Below are positions 47,223 to 57,824 of a stretch of 64,000 nt of DNA, in pieces (position 1 is the stretch's first letter; the number at the start of each line of letters is the position of its first letter). The translations under genes and the position numbers were made by a program. The DNA comes from Coniferiporia sulphurascens. Taxonomy: Eukaryota; Basidiomycota; Agaricomycetes; Hymenochaetales; Hymenochaetaceae. The notes under the pieces are model-generated. The model saw only the letters and a list, made by a program, of their open reading frames with translations, was not told where the DNA came from and searched no databases. The stretch is from the NCBI GenBank assembly GCA_002794785.1, contig NBBA01000012.1, forward strand, positions 1,178,001 to 1,242,000. The letters are read 5' to 3'.

Positions 47223-48413
47223 TCAATCTGCATTCAAATATGCGAGCATGTTTCTCCTTCCCTCCTCTTCTCTTTTCTTTAGGCGTTCGAAACCGCGCCT
47301 GCCTCTACCAGCGGCTTTCTTCATGAGTCGAAGCTCTTCGTTCGCTCGGATGTGCGCTGCGAGTGCGGCCTGCCCGTGAGTCACGCGCTTGACGGGTGTA
47401 CGATATAGTCCAGTACCAGCAGTCTTTGCCCTCAACCCGAGGCCAAGCCGGTCATTTTTAAGAACGGTGGGTAATGGCGTGAGTAACGCGCGTGGGTCAT
47501 GATCAAGGTCATCTGTGAGGTCTCCTTGCTGAAGGATCGATGGTGGAGAAAACGCTGAGCGCTTAACGTCATCCTGCACCGCAAACGCATTGTCTGACTC
47601 CCCCGCTTCTTCGTCTGCACCCGTGAGGTCGATAACGTCCCCGTCTAAACAGGAAAGGTCAATGACCTCCTTCTTAACTTCACTGGCGGGATCCGTTGTT
47701 TCCCAGCACTCGGCTTTCTTGCGTTTGCCCGAGTATCCAAGTCCGTTGCGGCTGCGGGTGGCCCTTCCCAGTGCCTCACCTTCCTCCCACCCGCTCTTCT
47801 GCAGCATGGCAAAACCCTTGTTACTTGGACCAATAGAAAGCCACACGGGCGGGGTATAGGGTGCCTGCGATGGCAGCGGTGGCGGGTCTCGAGCAAGTAT
47901 ATCCGCAAGGGTTGGACCCGGTGAAGCAGACGTGCCAGGAGTAGAAGACCGTGAGCTCCCTGGTTGAGAAGACTCGGACGCCTCCAACGCTCGCGCAATG
48001 AACCAATTGTTCTTGTTTCTCCTTTCTGGAGCCCTCTTAGAGGTGATGCTACCCTGTTGGGATTGTTGAGATGCAGGCGCACTGCCTGTGGTCCTCCTTG
48101 CAAGGGACCTATACCACTCGCTGACATTCTCCTCCTGGGATCGGAAGGAAAGGCTGCTTGAGCTCGTCAAGTTAGTCCCGTAGTTCCATTGATCATATCC
48201 AAATGTCGCGGCGACGAACACCGGAGGGTTGGTTACACGTTTGCTGAGCCCGTATGCCCTCTCCGTAAGCCATGGGTCTACAGGTTCTGGAGATTCCGGG
48301 GCATCTGCATCCACATCAACCTGCCCTGTCTCAGCTTCGAGCCTTTCGCGATCCTCTGGATCGTAGTTTGAATAAACGTGATGGGCAACTGTGGCCATAG
48401 ACAAAAGGCACAA
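47223..48413 (-). CDS. G-patch domain protein with SUMO-interaction-like motifs
   Basis: Single-exon frame of up to 396 residues; MATVAHHVYSNYDPEDRERL five residues in is an equally good start. The middle holds a G-patch: GFAMLQKSGWEEGEALG, then GLGYSGKRKK. G-patch proteins often activate DEAH RNA helicases. After it come two adjacent Val-Ile-Asp-Leu motifs in acidic context (EVIDLSCLDGDVIDLTGADEE in part), which look like SUMO-interaction motifs. Then come PLPTVLKNDRLGLGLRAK and a basic, helical C-terminus (RGFERLKKREEEGRRNML). The PTVLKxDRxGLG element recalls GPANK1/Cmg1-type G-patch proteins. Exact orthology is unsure. Confidence 0.8.
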   Translation of the reverse strand: MCLLSMATVAHHVYSNYDPEDRERLEAETGQVDVDADAPESPEPVDPWLTERAYGLSKRVTNPPVFVAATFGYDQWNYGTNLTSSSSLSFRSQEENVSEWYRSLARRTTGSAPASQQSQQGSITSKRAPERRNKNNWFIARALEASESSQPGSSRSSTPGTSASPGPTLADILARDPPPLPSQAPYTPPVWLSIGPSNKGFAMLQKSGWEEGEALGRATRSRNGLGYSGKRKKAECWETTDPASEVKKEVIDLSCLDGDVIDLTGADEEAGESDNAFAVQDDVKRSAFSPPSILQQGDLTDDLDHDPRALLTPLPTVLKNDRLGLGLRAKTAGTGLYRTPVKRVTHGQAALAAHIRANEELRLMKKAAGRGRRGFERLKKREEEGRRNMLAYLNAD

Positions 48414-50299
48414 TTTTGTAGGAAAGGAAGTAAGAGAGAGAATAGCACCCAGGACTGTAGCTTAAGACAGGTTTGTCATCGTCTCCCAAGGTCAGTAACA
48501 CACGTCACACAATGGCGTTACTTACTTTACGTGATGGGGCTGTTACGTAAGTGGTGCGAATAGCATGCAGTGAAGTAAGTTCAAGTTGGCGATTTATAGC
48601 ATGTTGACCTTCCGGAATCGCCATCATTGACTAGAGGTAATCTCCTCGTTCAGGCTAGCCATCAATGCTCTCGCAGACTGGGAAATCAATGATGGTGCTG
48701 AAAAGCACTTCGGCATCCATTAACTTGAAGGATGCTTTGAGATCGTACTGAAGACACTGCCTGAGGCCCTGAGGCGGTAAGTGGCCGATAGGTGTGGTTG
48801 TGTTCTATTACTAGCCTTGGGTCCTATCGATCTAATGTTCTGTACTGAGTGATTGGTCACAGTATACTTGTTTTGCTCTCGAGTCTCGACTCTCCAGTGC
48901 ACGTCAAACGAAAATTTCGTGCATGTAGAAAGTGGCAGCGCCATCGTGGATATGGACTTATCCGAGTAGAGAAAAATGAGTTTCTCGGCCGGGCAAACGC
49001 GCGTTCAAGCTTTCAGTAAAATTTAAAAAAACTCGACAGCCCTTGGATTCTTACTATCCATCATACATGTGCCCGTTGATGCCTCGGACTCACAATCATG
49101 TCAAACATCGGCGGACACTAAGGGGTCGCACCGTAACCGGCGATCGAACATCGCGGACACATCTGCGAATGATACCATCGTCTCGGCGATTTGCTCCGTG
49201 AGGCGACACACCTGTCTTGATTCCCTTGATGCTGTCCCAGGCTCACCGTGACACAGTGAAATATATAAATCGAAGTTAGGAGAACCTGGGCGATCAGGCG
49301 GTAATTTGGCCTCGTCAAAAATGGTGAAGCGTAGTAGCCTCGAGCAGTAAAAACGCATGTGTCGGCAGGTTGAGTCTATCCATATTACGCAGAAACTTTG
49401 TCCGTCCCTACCTAAGGAAGAGAAGGACTATTATCGGTCGGATCATCACGTCATTCGACATCGTATGGTTTTTGGCTTTGCGCTGCAGATATGAAGCAGA
49501 AATAGATTGCGGCTGGCCGTGATGCGCAACACTAGTGGAAGACTCAGGACAGAGGGTTTCGAAACTCGTGTAAGCCGTCTAGACCATCAGTATGTCCATG
49601 CAGGTCCTAATTGAAAGGCCGCATTTTCCCCAAGTTGCAGAGTGAGCGAGTCATGACCAAGAGGTGTAAGTCATTTTGTTGCTACTCCAGCGTACGTGTT
49701 AGTAGTAATGAAAAAGGTCCGGGGACTAAATGTGGTAAAGTCACCTATGACTGTACCGAAGGCATAGAGTTATAATCCACGCAACTGCCTGGCCACTATC
49801 GGCGCCCGCGCATCTGACAGATACGATGCATAGTGTGCTCTAGCGGACAGATAAACTGTAAACCCTGGGCTAAGATGGAGATGACTATACAGAATTAAAA
49901 TATTCACAGACAGATCGAGATGACCTTTGAACATTCACATAAAATCCACGGATAATACATTGACTTCGATCGACTAATGCTACTCTACCTGGGTGTAAAA
50001 AAGTAGTTTGAATAGGAGGAAAGAGTTAAGGGATATGAATATGTGCAGAGCGAGCAAACCGGGCGGTGGTACATAATCAGCATAAAAAATGCAAATATCA
50101 AACGGGAGTCTATGTATGGTACTGCAGGGGGGTGGGAGAAGGGAAAAAGCCAAAAACCAACCAAGCGGATTGAAAACACAGGGGAATAATCAATAGTGAG
50201 GGGTGTTCGCCCGTATGAGGTCGTCAAGATTAGTTTGGGAAGGTGAAGAAAAGTGAAAGAAGATGCAAAAAGAAAGAGAAAATAAACCCGCGTTCATGT
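48414..50299. other. Intergenic region, no gene seen
   Basis: About 1.9 kb between two same-strand genes. Short frames on both strands show no motifs or splice continuity. It should hold the G-patch gene promoter and the 3' UTR of the F-box gene. Confidence 0.45.
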
Positions 50300-52738
50300 T
50301 CAAGACGGGAACCCGAACTCGCCCCAATACGTCTTCGCCGATTCGCATCGCACCTCTGCGACATACATGCGCAACCACTGCACCATCTCCTTATTTATCT
50401 GTTGACAGCGCGTCAGATCTACTACCCGCAAGCGTTTCGGGAGAACCGCGCTCCAGCCACGTGAAATCCCGCCCTGTTCTATATGACCAGTACGTGGCTG
50501 CTGCGCTGCGTAAGCGGATGCCGAGGATACAAATGTTGTATTTCCGCGCGCAAATGCAGCGTTGGGCGGGCTGAGCAGGCGTGCGGCAACACTCGAGGGT
50601 AGGCGTGCCTCCACGAGCTTGCGCAGTGCATCCCACGCTACGGCGCTACAGCCGTCAAAGTTAAGCGTTTCAAGATTCGGACAAATCCAATCCTGTGTCC
50701 CGGATGGCGCCGACAGACCCTGATCAAAAAGCAAAAAATTAACATTTTATGATCGGAAGGAATAAGGGAATTCGATTACGTTTAGGAAGTTAGACGAGAT
50801 ATCTTCGACGTCCACTAGCTCAAGGGTCTGAAGGGTCGGTAATCGGCGGAGCAACCTCGCCAGCTTTAACTCATTAAAAAAGCACGATTCAATGCGCAAC
50901 TGGACTAGAGGCAATGAGCCGAACGATTGCCTCTTCAGATGCTTGATGATCGGCGTCAGATTGTCCATATACGAAAATTCCACCCTTTCCAGAGCCGGGA
51001 ACAGCAGCTGTGCAAAGACTGCCTGCATCCGCTCGATGCCCGCATAGTAAAAGGACGCCTTTCGCAGCCTCGGCAGGCAAACCATGTCCGACTCCTTCGG
51101 GAACAACACGTTGTTGTTCCCACTCGCCATTTGTCCGTCCTTTGCGTCAAATTCCGAGCAAAATCCGCTCTCGACATCAGACATATTCCGTAGCGCGAGT
51201 TCCTCAAGACCCGGGCATGCCCGCAGCACGCTTACGATAGTTGCCACGCTCGGTGCGCATCCGTTCCAGAATCCGCCGAGTCTCAGCACGCGTAAACGGC
51301 TCACGAGACTGACGTCCCAGCCAAAATTGAATGACGTGAATGCACACGTGCGCAGATTTGGCATCCGACCCTGGAAAAGAGGCAACAACGCGGCGGCGGC
51401 ACGCGCTGCACTCGAAGCCGAGGTCCCTGACCTGTCGTGTCGGTCATCCTGCAGGACTTGGTGCACCTGTACCGCAAGTACTTGAAGCATAGGCGCAGGC
51501 TCGCAGCATTGGGCGAGCGCAGCATGGGCATGGGCGCGGGTCGGCACGGCGAGCCGGAAGGAACGCCACCGCCAGATAGCAGGCCGCAACAGATCGAGAG
51601 CATGCACAACGAGTTCGATAACCGCCTGCGTGCCTTCGGTATCTGGACCGAATTGGATACTAATGTCGAGTGGCGCAGCTTTTGAGCGCGAAAGTTTGCG
51701 TCGTGCTCTCGGTATCGCCTTGTGACCGTCAATTGTTATTCGTGACCAGAGTACGGGCGTGTTGAGCGCGACCTCGGTCCATTCCTTGCACACGAGCATC
51801 AGAGTCGAGAGCAATAATGAATCTTCCTCCTCCATGTGATGCACTCCTATTTCGAATATCGAACCTAGTAGCTCGCCGGGCAATCTGAGTACCGGTGATT
51901 GTTGCCTGACCGCTTGTTCGAGCCGCGACTCCAACATTCTTCTTTCATACATTAGACTTTCCATCTGGGACTCCAATGAAGTTAGTGCTTCCCGCAGGTG
52001 CGGTATCGAACTGGGTGGGACTCCGCTGCGATCGTCTTGTGATGTTGTTGATTGGGGTTTCGAACTCTTGCTGGTGGATTGACGCCGTGAACGGGCGCGT
52101 GAGGACGCCGAAGAGGAGGATGAAGTCGAAGTCGACACTTTGGGCTGCGGAGCATGTTCGCTATGGTGACTAGAACTGCTTGTGTGCGTCTTTGAACTAC
52201 TTGAGCCACTGCTGCTCCTCCCTCGCATCATCGGTGCCATCGGTACCCTCCTCTCTTTTTCCAATCGATGGTTGGCAGCAGCCGATGCAGAAGAGCGCAC
52301 AGACGTCATGTGGACGTGCATGGGGATAGTCATGTTCACCGCAGGGTGCGATGTCGACGCCCTCGATTTGTGGGGCGAGGGCGGCCTAAAGTACACAGAG
52401 GGGATTGCGTGCATATTCATCGCCTCGATGGGGTGTGCAGAACTGTGCCGGTGCATATTCTTCTGAGAGGAAACAGGCGTTAGAATCGCAGTCGGGCTAG
52501 TGGGGGGCGGGGGAGAAAGGAAGCCGAGTGAACGCACAGGTTGCAGAGTTATATATGCCTCAGAAGGGGACAGACGCTCTGCTCTGTGCGTCGGAGTTAC
52601 ACCACTGACGATGACCTCGCAGCCAATGCGCCGGGGGACTGCCTCGCGCTCGGTGACCGGAACGAGACGCAGCACGAGGCCGAACCTGAGACAAGAGAGG
52701 ATGAAACGGCTTTCAAAAAGAGGAATGCAGGCTGGCAC
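50300..52738 (-). CDS. F-box protein with Ser-rich leader and LRR-like C-terminus
   Basis: Two exons (52738-50780 and 50719-50300) join across a 60-nt GT-AG intron to about 790 residues. The true start may be the ATG at 52456 (MHRHSSAHPIEAMNMH). A long Ser/His/Arg-rich leader precedes a coiled coil (LREALTSLESQMESLMYERR). The F-box follows directly: VLRLPGELLGSIFEIG, then LMLVCKEWTEVALNTPVLWS. The rest has irregular Leu-rich repeats (LRVLRLGGFWNG, CPNLETLNFDGCSAVAWDAL, LRVVDLTRCQQINKEMVQW). This is the common Agaricomycete F-box layout, with predicted SCF adaptor role and unknown substrate. Confidence 0.85.
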
Positions 52739-53608
52739 GCACCTTATACCGCAAGCGACATGAAAGGCCTGTGCGCGCTCTGGATTGAATACAGAGCCCT
52801 CGATGACGGGACGAGCGGGAAGAAAGGGGGCGTGCGGTGTACGGGACTCGGGAGGGTTTTAAGCTGTTGAGTCCGATGAGGAGCGATAAGTAGGAACAGG
52901 GATATGTTGGGAGCGGGTGCGGCAGGGAGACAGCATGGCTTTTGCGACGAGCGTTGGCTGGCAGCACGAGGCAGGAATCAAGGTCCTTCGGGCGAGTTCT
53001 TGCGTGAGTGTATACATTATTGCCTCCCAGGACGGCTGTCTGCGCGGCCGGCTTTGCAACGTGCACGAACACGAGGTAGGACGCGAGGCGAAGAATGCTT
53101 ACAGCTCCTCCGAATGCATTGACGCATTTTTTCTTCTCTTTTTTCGTTCCTTTTCCACTTGTTTGCCTTGCCCTTAGTCCTTGTGTTTCCTTATGTTCGC
53201 CCTTTATCACGAAGGGGAACAGGCAACAGGTGTGCTCAACATTGATAGTGGCGGTGGGAGAATAAGCAGCACCGATAATGTGTAACGCTTCAGCCGGCAG
53301 CCGGCAGATCCCGGACCAGCCACAGTCCCCACCCGCTTTGAGCCCCTGCCCTCGCCCCCACCTCACTTCCTCCCTATCTCGCCTCAATCAGGCGCGGGCT
53401 TTTATCGATGCCCACGCACCTTCGCTGTCTAGTCCAAACCCGCCATGAATCGCCCTCTATTTCTCACCAACAAAGCACCCTGCCGCACCCATGATCAGGT
53501 GTATTATCAGACCGAAGCTATTGGCATAGGCGAGCAAATAGTACATATGTACGTTACACACAGCAAACTGCAAGCGTGTTACCCAATTCAGCCCGAGCCG
53601 GAGCACGT
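52739..53608. other. Intergenic region upstream of the F-box gene
   Basis: It holds the F-box gene promoter, with pyrimidine/purine-rich tracts, and the 3' UTR of the PQ-loop gene. A minus-strand frame at 52713-53387 lacks coding character. Confidence 0.4.
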
Positions 53609-55162
53609 CTATTGCTCCGAGTTCGCGCATGACGCCGTCTCAGAAACGAACATCCGCTCCGCTGCCCGGAAGTAGAAGAACTGACACAAGACCTAGTCGC
53701 AAAAGAGAGTTCTCAATTCAGCTTATGCGCGCGGAGGTAGACCGATAGCAGGGTAGACTAGCACTTACAAAGACATCGAGGAACACAGTCAGTCCGCTTC
53801 CTAGACACGCGGCGAGACCAGGTTAGCATTGATCGGGCTCCAGTGTGGGAGTGCATTGCGGAGTAAACTTTAGTCAGACTTACCGGCAAGCCAGCTCGCA
53901 TTAGCAACAAGGTGCTGTTTTTCCATGGACGCGACGCATATTGAGAGTGCGTACGTTACATTACCCGCGATCGCGAACATGAATAAGGCCAGAGAGAGAC
54001 CCTCGCATTTTGTCTTATAATTCTTCACTACGCATACAATCAACCAATTTAGCCCATGACGTCCATTAAAAGATCAAATGGAAGCGAACGCACATATCTG
54101 TGGTATCCGGGAGCCTACTATAGAAAAATACCGGGAATCATTCAAAAAGAGTGTCAGTACAAACTCAAGCTCAGCCTCGCACCAACGCTTAAAACCCATT
54201 GACTGATGCCGAAGAGGCACGACACGATACGAACTTATAAAAAGTCGAGCCACGACTTACAATATAGCACTGCACTTATCCAGCCGACGACCTGGCTCTT
54301 CCATTCAATCACGTCCTTGGGACGCCGCGGCCCTGCATCTGTACCATCGCTCTCATTTTTATCCACGATCCAAGCAGCTAATCCCATCGCAATAACGAAC
54401 ACGACTGCCGCGGTATAAAGTAACACCGCTCTGCCAAATCTGCGTCCCCTTTTTGTTTCTGGTACCGTGTCAGGTGCGCGGGCGCTAAGAAGTGGCGCTT
54501 CTTCGCCTGCCTCGTTCGAGACAATAACGCCGGGTGTATGTGTGGTACGCGCCAGGCGAACAGGGTGTGTGCGTCTATAATAAAATATCTGCGACAACAG
54601 CGTTATGTCGCAAAGCGAGTACTAAAGGTCACCAACGTCATCAGAAAGCGTGGCTCGACATTGGGCGCATTAACCACGTACATAAATTGCGAGTATGATG
54701 ACGGTTGCCTGCACGTGGGACCGTCAAATATTGCCATTATGTTTAATTAGATGATGTTGACAGGCGGTTACCTGAAGCCCGGCCATAAGAGCTCCTGCAA
54801 GTCAGGAAGGGATCATGCATAAGGGAAAAGTAAGCAGCGAGTCCGTCGGGAACGTACCCACGAGGTTACATAGGTCTCCCAGCAGCCATATTACGACGAA
54901 GAGTACACTAAGACCCTCGCCTGATTTCAGATGGTAATTTTCTATGATTTGTGGGGAGTAGACGATGATCCTTTCCAAAAGCGCAACAAGAAGTCAGCGA
55001 TGGACGACTTAATATTACGTATACGTTTGTGCGACACTCACCAACAAGCGATCGAGACCCAGCCGAGCTATTTTTTTGGTGATAGAGCGCACGTTCTTTG
55101 AGCTCGCCGCGCCCGAATTAGACTAATTAACGTACCGCGCTGCCCAGTGCCTCATTTCCCAT
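53609..55162 (-). CDS. PQ-loop vacuolar amino-acid transporter (Ypq1/Rtc2 type)
   Basis: Seven-helix lysosome/vacuole exporter of basic amino acids, related to SWEET/PQLC2 proteins. About nine exons run from MGNEALGSA (ATG at 55162) to a TAG at 53609. The first PQ loop reads LGWVSIACWIIVYSPQIIEN, followed by KSGEGLSVLFVVIWLLGDLC and NLVGALMAGLQ. A hydrophilic loop (EEAPLLSARAPDTVP) and a membrane helix follow. The second PQ loop is SAVLYLGSRIPQILKNYKTK. Next come CEGLSLALFMFAIAGNVTYA, EKQHLVANASWLAG, GLTVFLDVFV and QFFYF. Both Pro-Gln motifs are intact. EAPLL could be a dileucine-type vacuolar sorting signal (inference). Confidence 0.92.
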
Positions 55163-55632
55163 GGTCCCTGTTAAACCGTCGGTCTCTAGCATTAAGCATA
55201 GCGTCAGATCCAGTTCCGTGCAGCAGCGACCCAGAACCGTCACTCACACGAGATGGCCGTGTTAGGTGGAGAAAGACACCGCACAATTTCGCGCACGTCA
55301 TTGTATAAGCATAATTACGTATTCAACACCTCACGTGACTGAAAGCAACTCACGGAGTCACGGGATTTTGCATCTCTACTATTCAACACTTCAACTTGAC
55401 AGCAACGATAACTTGAGTACACAAGATCTCAGTAGAAGTAAAGCTATGGCCTTTTTAAGCAACCCGTTCTCAATGACTGTTCCCCAAAGATCCATGGGCC
55501 TGCCCGTCACTATACAGGAGGCTATAATTCCGGGGCACACAAGGCAGCGACAGATTTTACATGGAATCGGAATTTCCCCTAGGTGCTACCAGGAAGCGCT
55601 CGAAGTCGCCAATAATCTTCCTGCTCCTAAGC
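55163..55632. other. Intergenic region
   Basis: PQ-loop gene promoter and 3' UTR of the orphan gene. The plus-strand frame across 55266-55805 runs into the antisense of the orphan gene and is not accepted. Confidence 0.4.
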
Positions 55633-57824
55633 CTAATACGGACCGACGTCCCATGCATCTTCAGCTTCTATATCCACCCATGAGAATGGACCAGTCGAGT
55701 CCATACTTCGCGAAAGCCGAGTCTCACAGGGGATATATGCCTTTGGGTCATAGCGCAGGGCTAGAACATAGAACCCATCCTCTGCGATGGCTCCCTCGGT
55801 GGTGACTGTGAAAAAGTCCGTAAAGATCCTCCGTGTCCTTGCGTCATACCTTGGGAGACATGCTAAATATTCCCGCTCCCCTTGTACGTTGACTCCGGCG
55901 TAAATAGCATATCGAGAATAGTCGGCGCTCGTGGGATACACGCGCAACCAGGTCACGTCTTGTACCCCCGCTTTCCAAACCTGTAGCACGCCTTCGTTTC
56001 CCTGGTCGCTATAACTCAATGCAGCTAGACGGGAAACCGAGTGAGGCGAAAAAGAGTGGACTCGAAGAAGCCGATACAACTTACATAGAGATCCGCTAAC
56101 TCGAAGGAGCCTTCCTTCGACGTCACAAAGCCGGTATATCGTCATGTAATCGCTTCGAGAGTCCGCCAATTTTGGAGCACAAGCGGACAAGGTTGACGCC
56201 AACAGAATGGCAGCATCGTGGGACTGGGAATACTTAGTGGTTATAAGGGCCTTCCGAATAGCGGTCCGACAGTAAATATCTTTCGCCAGAAGTATGGCGA
56301 CATGATCACGGGCGCGCCTCTGATGATACACGTTTTCGCTGAATAAAGCTTGCAGTGAGTAGTTTAACGGCCGAGTTGTGGATGTGAAAACCCACCTATC
56401 CACGTACTCGGCCAGGGCTTGGCACATCCGGTCCAATCGTTCCAAGGGAGGAATCACCAATGCATCAGTGCTATTGACAAATATATTGGGTTCATTCTCG
56501 TATCCTTCAATAAGGATGTGACATAGGATCATGTCTGGATCGCAAGAAAGTCTTTGGAGTAGCGGCAATAAAAAGGGCGAGTACCGTTTCTCCAAATCTG
56601 AAAGTTTCAGGGAGAATTCGCCACGGTGACCACCTGCAGCTCGTATGCCCTTGAAAAGCAAGAACATAATCGAGAACAGATGCGAGTTTCTTCCATCGTC
56701 ATACCAGTGCAGATCAACGAGGCCTTTGAAAAACTCCGAGCTAAATGTAAGAGGAAGCTTATCGGCAAGTCTTTACGAGGTTCCAGTCGGCAACGGATGT
56801 CTGTAGCGAGAGGATTATAAACATACCGAAGGACACCCTCCAAAACAAGGCCTTGTTTATTTATTATAAACACCTCCTTGCTCATGATTGAAAGGTAAGA
56901 CGAGAGCAATTGGTCGGTATGTGCCCATTCCATGGTCTCGGGAGTGCTGGTCAACACGGCAGAAACATCTTTGTCCTTAAATAGGCCAACAAGAAAATCT
57001 TTGAGGTGGGGTGGAAGCTCCATCAAAAGCCGGAAAAAAAGGAACGACTTTTCGTTATTCCTGCAAGACGAAACAGCTGGAATTAGTAATCTTCATCACC
57101 TAGTAGTATGGTGAACAGACCTCATAAAACCCATGAACCTTTGACATAAGCTGATCAATCCAGGATCACCCTTCCATTGGTCTCCGTGCTTCGGAAGAGC
57201 ATTTAGGGTCTCCACGATTCCGTACAGCTCCGTATCTGCAAGGGAAACAAGAGCTTTACGAGAGCTATTGAACGAGACGTCGTCGATGTAGTCTTCCCGT
57301 GAGGTACTCGATCGTTTTAGAACGCTCTTAGCATCCAATTGTTTGAACAGGTCTCTGACAAAGGGGTCTCTAACATTGAGATCCGTAATCCGATCACAAG
57401 CTTGTCTAAACGTCAAGGGAGTTTTGGATCTTGGTTCATAAGTCAGATAGGTGTTCTGTATGCGAGGTCTGTGGAACGTGTAGTCATACCTGACGTAGCC
57501 CAGTATCTTCTGACAGTCTTGTACAATCTCCTGACCGTTCGTCAGAGCGGCAGATAGTGGTTTCGACGAGTCTTCCTGCCAAGCCAGAGCGCGCCTCGTA
57601 TTTATTCTCGCTGCTGCTTGATTTGGACCATGGCCTCGTTTCTCAGCAAGACCACTGAGCCAAATTTCCAGAGCAATTCCGAAATACTTGAAGCATAATC
57701 CAAGGCTGCGTCCAGCTCCCTCGTTATCATCCGCCGTAGCATTGGTGCTAAGAGAATAAGTAGTCACAACGTCTAAGACAGAGTCGGAGGAGACCTGACT
57801 TCCGGAGGGGTGCCGCGACGACAT
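55633..57824 (-). CDS. Orphan protein, 681 residues, family not recognised
   Basis: Three exons (57824-57121, 57060-56827, 56740-55633) join in frame through 60- and 86-nt GT-AG introns. The first third reads ALEIWLSGLAEKRGHG, DCQKILGYVRYDYTFHRP, FRQACDRITDLNVRDPFVRD. The middle is rich in helices (LPPHLKDFLVGLFKDKDVSA, GLVDLHWYDDGRNSHLFSIM). The last third contains FVNSTDALVIPPLERLDRM, LSYSDQGNEGVLQVWKAGVQ and a beta-like ending (FTVTTEGAIAEDGFYVLALR). No signal peptide, membrane segment or catalytic motif was seen. The clean splice joins and 2 kb of open frame support a real gene. Confidence 0.72.

Noticed and set aside
50978..52483. Several plus-strand frames inside the F-box gene
   Set aside because: Shadow frames opposite GC-rich coding sequence.
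52713..53387. 224-residue minus-strand frame upstream of the F-box gene
   Set aside because: Basic, Ser/Arg-rich translation without motifs; fits GC-rich 5' sequence rather than a gene.
55266..55805. 179-residue plus-strand frame
   Set aside because: It overlaps the antisense of the orphan gene's last exon, and the sequence shows no domain or signal.
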